Shown piece by piece: positions 11,025 to 23,000 of a DNA stretch of 64,000 bases. The notes under the pieces are model-generated. The model did no database searches. It saw nothing but the letters and a program-made list of their open reading frames with translations, and was not told the DNA's origin. The stretch lies in assembly GCA_023079485.1 (NCBI GenBank), contig CM041086.1, positions 18,903,359 to 18,967,358 of the forward strand, read 5' to 3'. Positions within the stretch are counted from its first letter, which is position 1. The number at the start of each line of letters is the position of its first letter. The translations under genes were made by a program, and so were the position numbers. The stretch comes from Archilochus colubris (Eukaryota > Chordata > Aves > Apodiformes > Trochilidae).

Positions 11025-14000
11025 CTAAGCGTGTTCGAGCGTCGCCAACCGCGGGGCCAAAGCCACCAGGAGGCTCCGGAGGTGCCGGGTCCCGGCTTGG
11101 GCGGCGGCCAGGACTTCCTCGTGACCCGTGACGTCACCGCCACGCCCCGTGACGTCACCGCCACGCCCCGTGACGTCATGGCCGCCCTCGCTGACGTCAT
11201 CGGTGACGTCATCGGGGGCGGAGTTGGTGATGAGGGAGAGGCCCAGGAGGCGAAGGCCGCAGTGCCGGGCGGCCACGGCCTCCTGCACCGTGCTCATCCC
11301 TGTTAGGGGGGGACACCACACGCTAAGCACACGCTAAGCACACGCTAAGCACACGCTAGGGATGATGGGAAGGCTGTGGAGGGGCGGGGCGTGGTCTGGG
11401 AGGGGCCAGAGGGCCTGGTTGGGCCCTTATGGGGGTTCTTAGCGTGTTCTTAGCGTGTTCTTAGCATGTTCTTAACATGTTCCCCCCTTGTGTCCCCCCA
11501 TTTCCGTTCCTCCCCCTCATTCCCTCACCCAATGGTTCCCCCCCCACCCCTTGTGTGTCCCCCCTTTTCCCTTCCCCCCTCTCCGTGTCCCCCCATTTCC
11601 CTTCCCATGTCCTTAGCGTGTCCTTAACATGTCCCCCCTTGTGTCCCCCCCTTTCCAGTCCCCCCCTCTGTCCCCCCCTATTTCCCTTCCCCCTGTGTCC
11701 CCCCTTTTCCCTTCCCCCCCCCTGTGTCCCCCCATTTCCCTTCCCCCCCCTCTTCCCATGTTCTTCCCATGTCCTTAACATGTTCCCCCCTTGTGTCCCC
11801 CCCTTTCCAGTCCCCCCCTCTGTGTCCCCCCCATTTCCCTTCCCCCCCCTCAGTCCCTCACCCAATGGTTCCCCCCTCTCCCTCTGTGTCCCCCCATTTC
11901 CCTTCCCCCCTCTCTGTGTCCCCCCATTTCCCTTCCCATGTCCTTAGCATGTTCTTAACATGTTCCCCCCTTCTGTCCCCCCATTTCCCTTCCCCCCCTC
12001 AGTCCCTCACCCAATGGTTCCCCCCTCTCCCTCTGTGTCCCCCCATTTCCCTTCCCCCCCTCTTCCCATGTCCTTAGCGTGTCCTTAACATGTCCCCCCT
12101 TGTGTCCCCCCCTTTCCAGTCCCCCCCCTCAGTCCCTCACCCAATGGTTCCCCCCTTCCCCCTTTGTGTCCCCCCATTTCCCTTCCCCCCCTCTCCGTGT
12201 CCCCCCTTTTCCCTTCCCATGTCCTTAGCATGTCCTTAACATGTTCCCCCCTTGTGTCCCCCCCCATTTCCCTTCCCCCCCTCAGTCCCTCACCCAATGG
12301 TTCCCCCCCACCCCTTGTGTGTCCCCCCTTTTCCCTTCCCCCCCTCTTCCCATGTTCTTCCCATGTCCTTAACATGTTCCCCCCTTGTGTCCCCCCCTTT
12401 CCAGTCCCCCCCCTCTGTGTCCCCCCATTTCCCTTCCCCCTGTGTCCCCCCATTTCCCTTCCCCCCCTTTGTGTCCCCCCTTTTCCCTTCCCCCCCCCTG
12501 TGTCCCCCCTTTTCCCTTCCCCCCCTCTTCCCATGTCCTTAGCGTGTGCTCTAATATTTCCCCCCTTGTGTCCCCCCATTTCCATTCCCCCTCAGTCCCT
12601 CACCCAATGGTTCCCCCCACCCCTCTGTGTCCCCCTTTTCCCTTCCCCCTCTTTGTCCCCCCATTTCCCTTCCCCCCCCTCTTCCCATGTCCTTAGCGTG
12701 TCCTTAACATGTTCCCCCCTTGTGTCCCCCCATTTCCCTTCCTCCCCCGTGTCCCCCACAAATGGTTCCCCCCCCCATGTCCCTCCATTTCCCTTCCCAT
12801 GTCCTTAGCATGTTCATAACATGTTCCCCCTTGTGTCCCCCCATTTCCGTTCCCCCCCTCAGTCCCTCACCCAATGGTTCCTCCCCACCCCTTGTGTGTC
12901 CCCCCATTTCCCTTCCCCCCCCCTCAGTCCCTCACCCAATGGTTCCCCCCCCACCCCTTGTGTGTCCCATTTCCCTTCCCCCTCTTCCCATGTCCTTAGC
13001 GTGTCCTTAACATGTTCCCCCCTTGTGTCCCCCCCTTTCCCGTCCCCCTCAGTCCCCCACCCAATGGTTCCCCCACCCCTTGTGTGTCCCCCATTTCCCT
13101 TCCCCTCTTCCATGTCCTTACGTGTCCTTAACATGTTCCCCCTTGTGTCCCCATTTCCGGTCCCCCCCCCTCAGTCCCCCACCCAATGGTTCCCCCCTCT
13201 CCCTCTGTGTCCCCCCATTTCCCTTCCCCCCCTCTTCCCATGTCCTTAGCGTGTTCTTAACATGTCCCCCCCTTGTGTCCCCCCATTTCCCTTCCCCCCC
13301 TCAGTCCCTCACCCAATGGTTCCCCCCCACCCCTTGTGTGTCCCCTTTTCCCTTCCCCCCCTCTGTGTCCCCCCATTTCCCTTCCCATGTCCTTAGCGTG
13401 TCCTTAACATGTTCCCCCCTCGTGTCCCCCCATTTCCCTTCCCCCTCAGTCCCTCACCCAATGGTTCCCCCTCTCCCTCTGTGTCCCCCCATTTCCCTTC
13501 CCCCTCTCTGTGTCCCCCCATTTCCCTTCCCATGTCCTTAGCGTGTCCTTAACATGTTCCCCCCTTGTGTCCCCCCATTTCCCTTCCCCCCCCTCAGTCC
13601 CTCACCCAATGGTTCCCCCCTCCCTCTCTGTGTCCCCCCATTTCCCTTCCCCCCCCTCTTCCCATGTCCTTAGTGTGTTCTTAACATGTTCCCCCCTTGT
13701 GTCCCCCCCTTTCCAGTCCCCCCCTCTGTCCCCCCCCATTTCCCTTCCCCCTGTGTCCCCCCATTTCCCTTCCCCCCCTCTTCCCATGTTCTTCCCGTGT
13801 TCTTAACATGTTCCCCCCTTGTGTCCCCCCCCATTTCCGTTCCCCCCCCTCAGTCCCTCACCCAATGGTTCCCCCCCCTCTCTGTGTCCCCCCTTTTCCC
13901 TTCCCCCTCTTCCCATGTCCTTAACGTGTCCCCCCCCATTTCCGGTCCCCCCGTGTCCGGTCCCTCACCGACTGCGTCCCCCCCGATGCCCCTGAGGAAC

Positions 14001-17000
14001 CCGCACTCCGCGGGGGTCTCGTAGCTGGGACCCCCAACCCCCACGTAGACCCCGGGGCGGGCGCAGAGCGGGGGAGGGGCGGCCCGGAGGGCGTGGCGCA
14101 GGAGGGCGGGGTCATAGGCGGAAGTCATGGAGGGGAAGCGGGGACCCAACCTGGAAGTGAGGGGGGGAAACAGGAAGTGGAACCGGAAGTGAAGGGGAAG
14201 TGAAGGGGAAGGGGGGAAATGGGGGGGGAAAGAGGTGGAAATGGAGCGGAAGTGAACAGGAAGTGAGGCGGAAGTGAGGCGGAAGTGAGGTGGAAGTGAG
14301 GTGGAAGTGAACAGGAAGGGAACAGGAAGGGAACAGGAAGGGAACAGGAAGGGAAGGGGAAGTGGGAAATGAGGAGATTTGGTGGGAAAATGGGGAAAAG
14401 AGGCGGGAAAGAGGCGGAAGTGAACAGGAAGTGAGGCGGAAGTGAGGCGGAAGTGAGGCGGAAGTGAACAGGCAGTGAACGGGAAGTGAAGGGGAAGGGG
14501 GAAATGGGGAAATGAGGTGGGAAAGAGGCGGAAATGGAGCGGAAGTGAAGCGGAAGTGAGGCGGAAGTGAACAGGAAGTGAACAGGAAGTGAAAAGGAAG
14601 TGAACGGGAAGGGAACAGGAAGGGAACAGGAAGTGAAGGGGAAGTGGGAAATGAGGAGATTTGGTGGGGAAATGGGGAAAAGAGGCGGAAATGGACAGGA
14701 AGTGAACAGGAAGTGTGGCGGAAGTGAGGAGGAAGTGAAGGGGAAGTGAACAGGAAGTGAAGGGGAAGTGAAGGGGAAGAGGGAAATGGGAGGAAATGGG
14801 GAAATGAGGCAGAATAGAGGCGGAAGTGAGGCGGAAGTGAGGTGGAAGTGAACAGGAAGTGAGGTGGAAGTGAAGTGGAAGGGAAGGGGAAGTGAAGGGG
14901 AAGGGGGAAATGGGAGAGAATGGGGAAATGAGGAGGGAAAGAGGTGGAAATGGAGCGGAAGTGAGGCGGAAGTGAACAGGAAGTGAGGAGGAAGTGAAGG
15001 GGAAGGGAAGGGGAGGGGGGAAATGGGGCCTAAAAGTCCAATTTGGGGTCAAAACCACCAAGTTTGGGGTCAAAAACACCAATTTAGGGTCAAAGATCCC
15101 AATTTGGTGTCAAAAAGCCCAAGTTTGGTGTCAAAAACTCCAATTTAGGGTCAAAACCACCAAGTTTGGGGTCAAAAATCTCAATTTAGGGTCAAAAATC
15201 CCAATTTTGGGGTCAAAACCTCCAATTCTAGGGTTAAAAACCCATTTTTTGGGGTAAAAAAGTTGGATTTTGGGGTCAAAATGACCAATTTAGGGTCAAA
15301 ACCACCAAGTTTGGTGTTAAAAAGACCAATTTGGTGTCAAAATGACCAATTTTGGGTTCAAAACTACAATATTGGGGTCAAAAAGCCCAATTTGGGGTCA
15401 AAAATCCCAATTTTGGTGTCAAAAAGACCAATTTAGGGTCAAAACCACTGAGTTTGGGGTCAAAATGACCAATTTGGGGTCAAAAATCCCAACTTAGGGT
15501 CAAAACCACCAAGTTTGGGGTCAAAACAACCAAGTTTGAGGTAAAAAATCCCAATTTGGGCTCAAAATGACCAATTTTGGTATCAAAGACACCAAGTTTG
15601 GGGTCAAAAGGACTAATTTAGGGTCAAAATGACCAATTTAGGGTCAAAACCACCGAGTTTGGGGTCAAAATGACCAATTTGGGGTTAAAAACTCCAATTT
15701 AGGGTCAAAACCACCAACTTTGGAGTAAAAAATCCCAATTTTGGTGTCAAAAAGTTGGATTTTGGTGTCCAAAAATTCCAATTTAGGGTCAAAGCCACCA
15801 AGTTTGGGGTCAAAAATCTCAATTTAGGGTCAAAAAATCCCAATTTTGGGGTCAAAACCTCCAATTCTAGGGTTAAAAACCCATTTTTGGGGGTAAAAAA
15901 GTTGGATTTTGGGGTCAAAAAGCCCAATTTGGGGTCAAAAATCCCAATTTTGGAGTCAGAAAGACCAATTTGGGGACAAAAACCCCAATTTAGGGTCAAA
16001 ACCACCAAGTTTGGGGTCAAAATACCCAATTTGGTGTCAAAATGACCAATTTTGGTGTCATAAAGACCAATTTGGTGTCAAAACTACAATTTTGGGGTCA
16101 AAATGACCAATTTTGAGGTAAAAAATCCCAATTTGGGCTCAAAATGACAAATTGTGGGGTCAAAAACACCAAGTTTGGGGTCAAAAAGCCCAATTTGGGG
16201 TCAAAAACACCAATTTTGGGTCAAAACCACCAAGTTTGGGGTCAAAAAAAACAATTTAGGGTCAAAGATCACAATTTTGGTGTCAAAAAAGACCAATTTG
16301 GTGTCAAAACCCCCAATTTAGGGTCAAAACCACCAAATTTGGGGTCAAAAATCCCAATTTAGGGTTCAAAAACCCCAATTTTGGTGTCAAAAACTCCAAT
16401 TTAGGGTCAAAACCACCAAGTTTGGGGTCAAAAATCCCAATTTGGTGTCAAAAAGCCCAATTTTGGGGACAAAAACCCCAATTTTGGGTTCAAAACTACA
16501 ATTTTGAGGTGAAAAACTCCAATTTAGGGTCAAAACCACCAAGTTTGGGGTCAAAAATCCCAATTTGGGGTCAAAATGACCAAATCTGGTGTCAAAAAGA
16601 CCAATTTTGGTGTCAAAAAGACCAATTTTGGTGTCAAAATGACCAATTTGGTATCAAAAAGCCCAATTTGGGGTCATAAAGACCAATTTAGGGTCAAAAC
16701 CTCCAAGTTTGGGGTCAAAAATCTCAATTTAGAGTCAAAACCACCAAGTTTGGGGTCAAAATGACCAATTTGGGGTCAAAACCACGAAGTTTGGTGTCAA
16801 AACTCCCAATTTGGCGTCAAAAATCCCAATTTGGTGTCAAAAAGCCCAATTTGGGGTCAAAAAGCCCAATTTAGGGTCAAAACCACCAAGTTTGGTGTCA
16901 AAAATCTCAATTTAGGGTCAAAATGCCCAATTTTGGTGTCAAAAACTCCAATTTTGGGGTGAAAATGACCAATTTAGGGTCAAAACCACCAAGTTTGGGG

Positions 17001-20000
17001 TCAAAAACTCCAATTTAGGGTCAAAACCACCAAGTTTGAGGTAAAAAATCCCAATTTGGTGTCAAAAAGCCCAATTCTGGTGTCAGAAAGACCAATTTGG
17101 GGTCAAAAAGCCCAATTTGGGGACAAAATGACCAATTTTGGGTTCAAAACCACCAAGTTTGAGGTAAAAAATCCCAATTTTGGGGTTAAAAACTCCAATT
17201 TGGGGTCAAAACCACCAATTTAGGGTCAAAACCACCAAGTTTGGGGTCAAAATGACCAATTTGGTGTCAAAAAGACCAATTTTGGGGTCAAAACCTCCAA
17301 TTCTAGGGTTAAAAACCCAATTTTGGGGTAAAAAAGTTGGATTTTGGGGTCAAAAAGACCAATCTTGGGGTCCAAATGACCAATTTAGGGTCAAAACCAC
17401 CAAGTTTGGTGTCAAAAACCCCAATTTAGGGTCAAAAACCCCAATTTTGGGGTCAAAATGACCAACTTTGAGGTAAAAAAGACCAATTTAGGGTCAAAAC
17501 CACCAAATTTGGGGTCAGAAAGCCCAATTTTGGTGTCAAAATGACCAATATTGGGTTCAAAACTACAATTTTGGGGTCAAAACCACCAAGTTTGGTGTTA
17601 AAAAGACCAATTTGGGGTCAAAACGACCAAGTTTGAGGTAAAAAATCCCAATTGTGGGGTAAAAAAGTTGGATTTTGGGGTCAAAAACACGAATTTGGAG
17701 TCAAAAAGCCCAATTCTGGTGTCAAAACCCCCAATTTAGGGTCAAAACCACCAAGTTTGGAGTCAGAAAGACCAATTTGGGGTCAGAAAGACCAATTTTG
17801 GGGTCAGAAAGACCAATTTGGAGACAAAATGACCAATTCTGGTGTCAAAAATCCCAATTTTGGGGTCAAAAAGCCCAATGTAGGAACAAAATTACCAATT
17901 TTGGGTTCAAAACCACCAAGTTTGGGGTCAGAAAGCCCAATTTGGGGTTAAAAACTCCAATTTAGGGTCAAAACCACCAAGTTTGGGATCAAAAAGCCCA
18001 ATTTGGGGTCAAAACCTCCAAGTTTGGTGTCAAAAATCTCAATTTAGGGTCAAAAAGCCCAATTTTGGTGTCAAAAACTCCAATTTTGGGGTGAAAATGA
18101 CCAATTTTGGTGTCAAAAAGACCAATTTAGGGTCAAAACCACCAAGTTTGGGGTCAAAAACTCCAATTTAGGGTCAAAACCACCAAGTTTGGGGTCAAAA
18201 AGCCCAATTTTGGTGTTTTTGGGGTGTTTTTTTTGCCGTTTTTTTTGTTTTTTGGTGTTTTTTGCTCCTTTTTTTTGCTTTTTTTGGGGTTTTTTGCTTT
18301 TTTTTGGGTTTTTTTCCTGTTTTCAGGTGTTTTTGGGTTACCTGTCGTGGTTGGGTCCCCTGAGGGGGTTGGTCCCTGCCAGGCCGGGGAGGTCGATGTG
18401 GTCCCTGATCACCAGGAGGTGCCCGGGGGCCCAGGGGCTCCGCAGGCTCCCGGCGGCGTTGGTCAGAACCAAGGTGTGGACCCCCAGCAGAGCCAGGACC
18501 CGGATCGGAACCACCACCTGGAGAGGGGGGAAACGGGGGGAAAAGGGGGGAAAAAGGGTTTGGGGTCATTTAATGGGGTTTGGGGACAAAACTAATGATT
18601 TTGGGTTCATTTAGAGGGGTTTTGGGGTCATTTATGGGGGTTTTGGGGCATAAAGAGAGGATTTGGGGTCATTTATGGGGGGTTTGGGGACATAAAGTGG
18701 GGATTTGGGGACATTTATGGGGGTTTTGGGGACTTATAGAAGGGATTTGGGGACAGTTATGGGGGTTTTGGGTTCATTTATAGGGATTTAACGACATTTA
18801 TGGGGGATTTGGGGTCATGAAGAGGGGTTTGGGGGTCAGTTATAGGGATTTAAGGACATTTAGAGGAGGTTTGGGGTAATTTAGAGGGGTTTGGGGTCAT
18901 TTAATGGGGTTTGGGGTCAGTGAGAGGGGTTTTGGGGTCATGAAGAGGGGTTTTGGGGTCGTTTATAGGGGTTTTGGGGACATAAAGAGGGGGTTTGGGG
19001 TCATTTATGGGGATTTAAGGACATTTATGGGGGGTTTGGGGACATTTAGAGGGGGTTTGGGGACATTTATGGGGATTTGGGGTCATTTAAAGGGGGTTTG
19101 GGGTCATTTAGAAGGGATTTGGGGACATTAACAGGAGGTTTGGGGTAATTTAGAGGGGTTTGGGGTCATTAAGAGGGGATTTGGGGTCATTTATGGGGGT
19201 TTTGGGGTCAGTTATGGGGATTTAAGGACATTTATGGGGGGTTTGGGGACATTTAGCGGGGTTTGGGGACATTTAAAGGGGTTTTGGGGTCATTTATGGG
19301 GGTTTGGGGTCATTAAGAGGGGATTTGGGGACATTTATGGGGGTTTGGGGACATTTATAGGGATTTAGGGACGTTTAGAGGGGTTTTGGGGACATAAAGA
19401 GGGGATTTGGGGTCATTTAAAGGGGGTTTGGGGTCATTTATGGGGGTTTGGGGTCATGAAGAGGGGTTTTGGGGACATAAAGAGGGATTTGGGGTCATTT
19501 AAAGGGGGTTTGGGGTGATTTAGAGGGGTTTGGGGTCATTTAGAGAGGTTTTGGGGTCATAAAGAGGGGATTTGGGGTCTTATAGAGGGGTTTTGGGGTC
19601 ATTTATGGGGGATTTGGGGACATAAAGAGGGGATTTGTGATCATTAAGAGGAGGTTTGGGGACAGTTATGGGGGATTTGGGGTCATTTATTGGGGTTTGG
19701 GGTCAGTGAGAGGGGGTTTGGGGACATTAAGAGGGGTTTGGGGGACATAAAGTGGGGTTTTGGGGTCATTTAGAGGGATTTAAGGACATTTATGGGGGAT
19801 TTGGGGACATTTATGGGGGTTTTGGGGTCAGTTATGGGGGATTTGGGGTCATCTAGAGGGGGTTTGGGGACATAAAGAGGGATTTGGGGACTTATAGAGG
19901 AGTTTGGGGTCATTTATGGGGGATTTGGGGTCAGTTATGGGGATTTAAGGACATTTAGAGGGGGTTTGGGGTCATTTAGAGGGGTTTGGGAACATAAAGA

Positions 20001-23000
20001 GGGGATTTGGGGACAGTTATGGGGGATTTGGGGTGATTTATGGGGATTTGGGGTCATTTAGAGGGGGTTTGGAGACAAAAATAGGGGTTTTGGGGTCATT
20101 TAGAAGGGATTTGGGGACAGTCATGGGGGTTTGATGACAGTTAAGGGAGGTTTGGGGTAATTTAGAGGGGTTTTGGGGTCATTTAATGGGGTTTTGGGGT
20201 CATTTAGAAGGGATTTGGGGACAATAAGAGGGTTTGGGGACATTTATGGGGATTTAAGGACATTTAGAGGGATTTGGGGTCATTTAGAGGGGTTTTGGGG
20301 ACATTAAGAGGGGTTTTGGGGTCATTTATGGGGGTTTGGGGACATTTATGGGGGTTTTGGGGTCAGTTATGGGGATTTAAGGACATTTAGAGGAGTTTTG
20401 GGGACATAAAGTGGGGATTTGGGGTTATTTAGAGGGATTTAAGGACATTTAAAGGGGTTTTGGGGTCAATTATGGGGGTTTGGGGTCATGAAGAGGGGGT
20501 TTGGGGTCATTTATGGGGGTTTTGGGGTCAGTTAGAGGGGGTTTGGGGTCATTTATAGGGATTTGGGGTCATTTATGGGGGTTTTGGGGTCAGTTATGAG
20601 GGGTTTGGGGACATAAAGAGGGGTTTTGGGGTCAGTTATGGGGATTTGGGGACTTATAGAAGGGATTTGGGGTCATTTATGGGGGTTTGGGGTCATGAAA
20701 TGGGGCTTTGGGGTCATTAAGAGGAGGTTTGGGGTGATTTAGAGGGGTTTGGGGACATAAAGAGGGGGTTTGGGGTCCCCTATAGGGTCAGGGCTCCCTC
20801 TATAGGCTCTGGGGTCCCCTATAGGGTGTCTATAGGGTGTCTATAGGGTCTGAGGTCCCCTATAGAGTGTCTATAGAGTGTCCATAGGGTCCCTATTGGG
20901 TGTCTATAGGGTCTCTATAGGATCTCTATAGGGTCTGGGGTCCCTCTATAGGGTCTCTCTATAGGCTCTGGGGTCCCTCTATGGTGTCTGAGGTCTCTAT
21001 AGGGTGTCTGTAGGGTGTCCATAGGGTGTCTATAGGGTATCCATAGGCTGTCCATAGAGTATCTATAGGGTGTCCATAGGGTCTCTCTATAGGATGTCTA
21101 TAGAGTGTCTATAGGGTCTGAGGTCCCCTATAGCGTGTCCATAGGATCCCTATAGGGTGTCTATAAGGTGTCTATAGGCTCTGGGGTCCCTCTATAGTGT
21201 CAGGGCTCCCTCTATAGGGTCTCTCTATAGGCTCTGTGGTCTCTCTATAGGCTCTGGGGTCCCTCTATAGGGTCTCTCTATAGGCTCTGGGGTCTCTATA
21301 GGGTGCCCATAGGGTCCCCATCGGGTGCCCATAGGGTGTCTATAGGCTCTGGGGTCCCCTATAGGCTCTGAGGTCCCCTATAGGGTGCCCATAGGGTCCC
21401 TATCAGGTGTCTATAAGGTGCCTATAGGGTGTCTATAGTGTCTCTATAGTGTCAGGGCTCCCTCTATAGGGTCTCTCTATAGGCTCTGTAGTCTCTCTAT
21501 GGTGTCTGGGGTCTCTATAGGGTGTCCATAGGGTGTCCATAGGATGTCTATAGGGTGTCTATAGGGTCTCTATAGGCTCTGGGGTCTCTCCATAGGCTCT
21601 GGGGTCCCCTATAGGGTGTCCATAGGGTCCCTATCGGGTGTCCATAGGGTGTCTATAGGCTCTGGGGTCCCTCTATAGTGTCAGGGCTCCCTCTATAGGG
21701 TCTCTCTATAGGGTCTGTGGTCTCCCTATAGGCTCTGAGGTCCCCTATAGGGTGCCCATAGGCTGTCTATAGGGTCTCTATAGGATGTCTATAGGCTCTG
21801 TGGTCTCTCCATAGGCTCTGGGGTCCCCTATAGCGTGTCCATAGGATCCCTATAGGGTGTCCATAGGGTGTCTATAGGCTCTGTGGTCTCTCTATAGGGT
21901 CAGGGCTCTCTCTATAGGCTCTGAGGTCCCCTATAGCGTGTCCATAGGGTCCCTATCGGGTGTCTATAAGGTGTCTATAGGCTCTGGGGTCCCTCTATAG
22001 GATCAGGGGTCCCCTATAGGGTCTGGGCTCTCTCTATAGGGTCCCTCTATAGGGTCAGGGGTCTCTCTATAGGCTCTGGGGTCCCCTATAGGGTCCCTAT
22101 AGGGTGTCCACAGGGTGTCTACAGGGTCTGGGGTCCCTCTATAGAGTCTGGGGTCCCTCTATAGGGTCTCTATAGGCTCTGGTGTCTCTCTATGGTGTCT
22201 GGGGTCCCCTATAGGGTGTCCATAGGGTCTCTATCGGGTCTCTATAGGGTCTCTATAGGCTCTGGGGTCCCTCTATAGGCTCTGGGGTCCCCTATAGGGT
22301 GTCCATAGGGTCTCTATCGGGTCTCTATAGGGTCTCTATAGGCTCTGGGCTCCCTCTATAGGCTCTGGGGTCCCCTATAGGGTGTCCATAGGGTCCCTAT
22401 CGGGTGTCTATAGGCTCTAGGATCCCTCTATAGGCTCTGGGGTCTCTATAGGGTGTCCATAGGGTGCCCATAGGGTGTCTATAGGGTGCCCATAGGTGCC
22501 TATAGGTGCCGGTACCTGCTGGGGGCTGTACCCCTCGTAGAGATGGAACCTCCCGACCAGCACCGCGCAGGGAGCCGCCCCCAAGCGCCCCACGACCAAT
22601 CGGCCCTCGTGACCTGGGACTGACCCAAAACCCCCGGGATTCACCCCAAAACACACACGGGAGAACAGAGACACAGGAACAACCCCAAACCACCCCAACA
22701 GCCCTCCCAGTTCAGCCCAGTTCATCCCAGTTCCTCCCAGTTGACTCCCAGGCCCTCCCAGTCCCCCCCCAGTTCCTCCCAGTCCTTCCCAGTTCCTCCC
22801 AGTTCATCCCAGTTGCTCCCAGTTCCCTCCCAGTTCCTCCCAGTTCCCTCCCAGTCACTCCCAGTCCCTCCCAGTCCATCCCAGTTGCTCCCAGTCCCCT
22901 CCCAGTTCCTCCCACTTCCCTCCCAATCCACTCCCAATCCCCTCCCAGTCCTTCCCAGTCCATCCCAGTTGGTCCCAGTTCATCCCAGTTTATCCCAGTC

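Noticed and set aside
15016..18215. Possible interstitial telomere because TTTAGGG recurs
   Set aside because: The TTAGGG occurs once per 17-40 bp inside CCAATTTAGGGTCAAAA and never in tandem.
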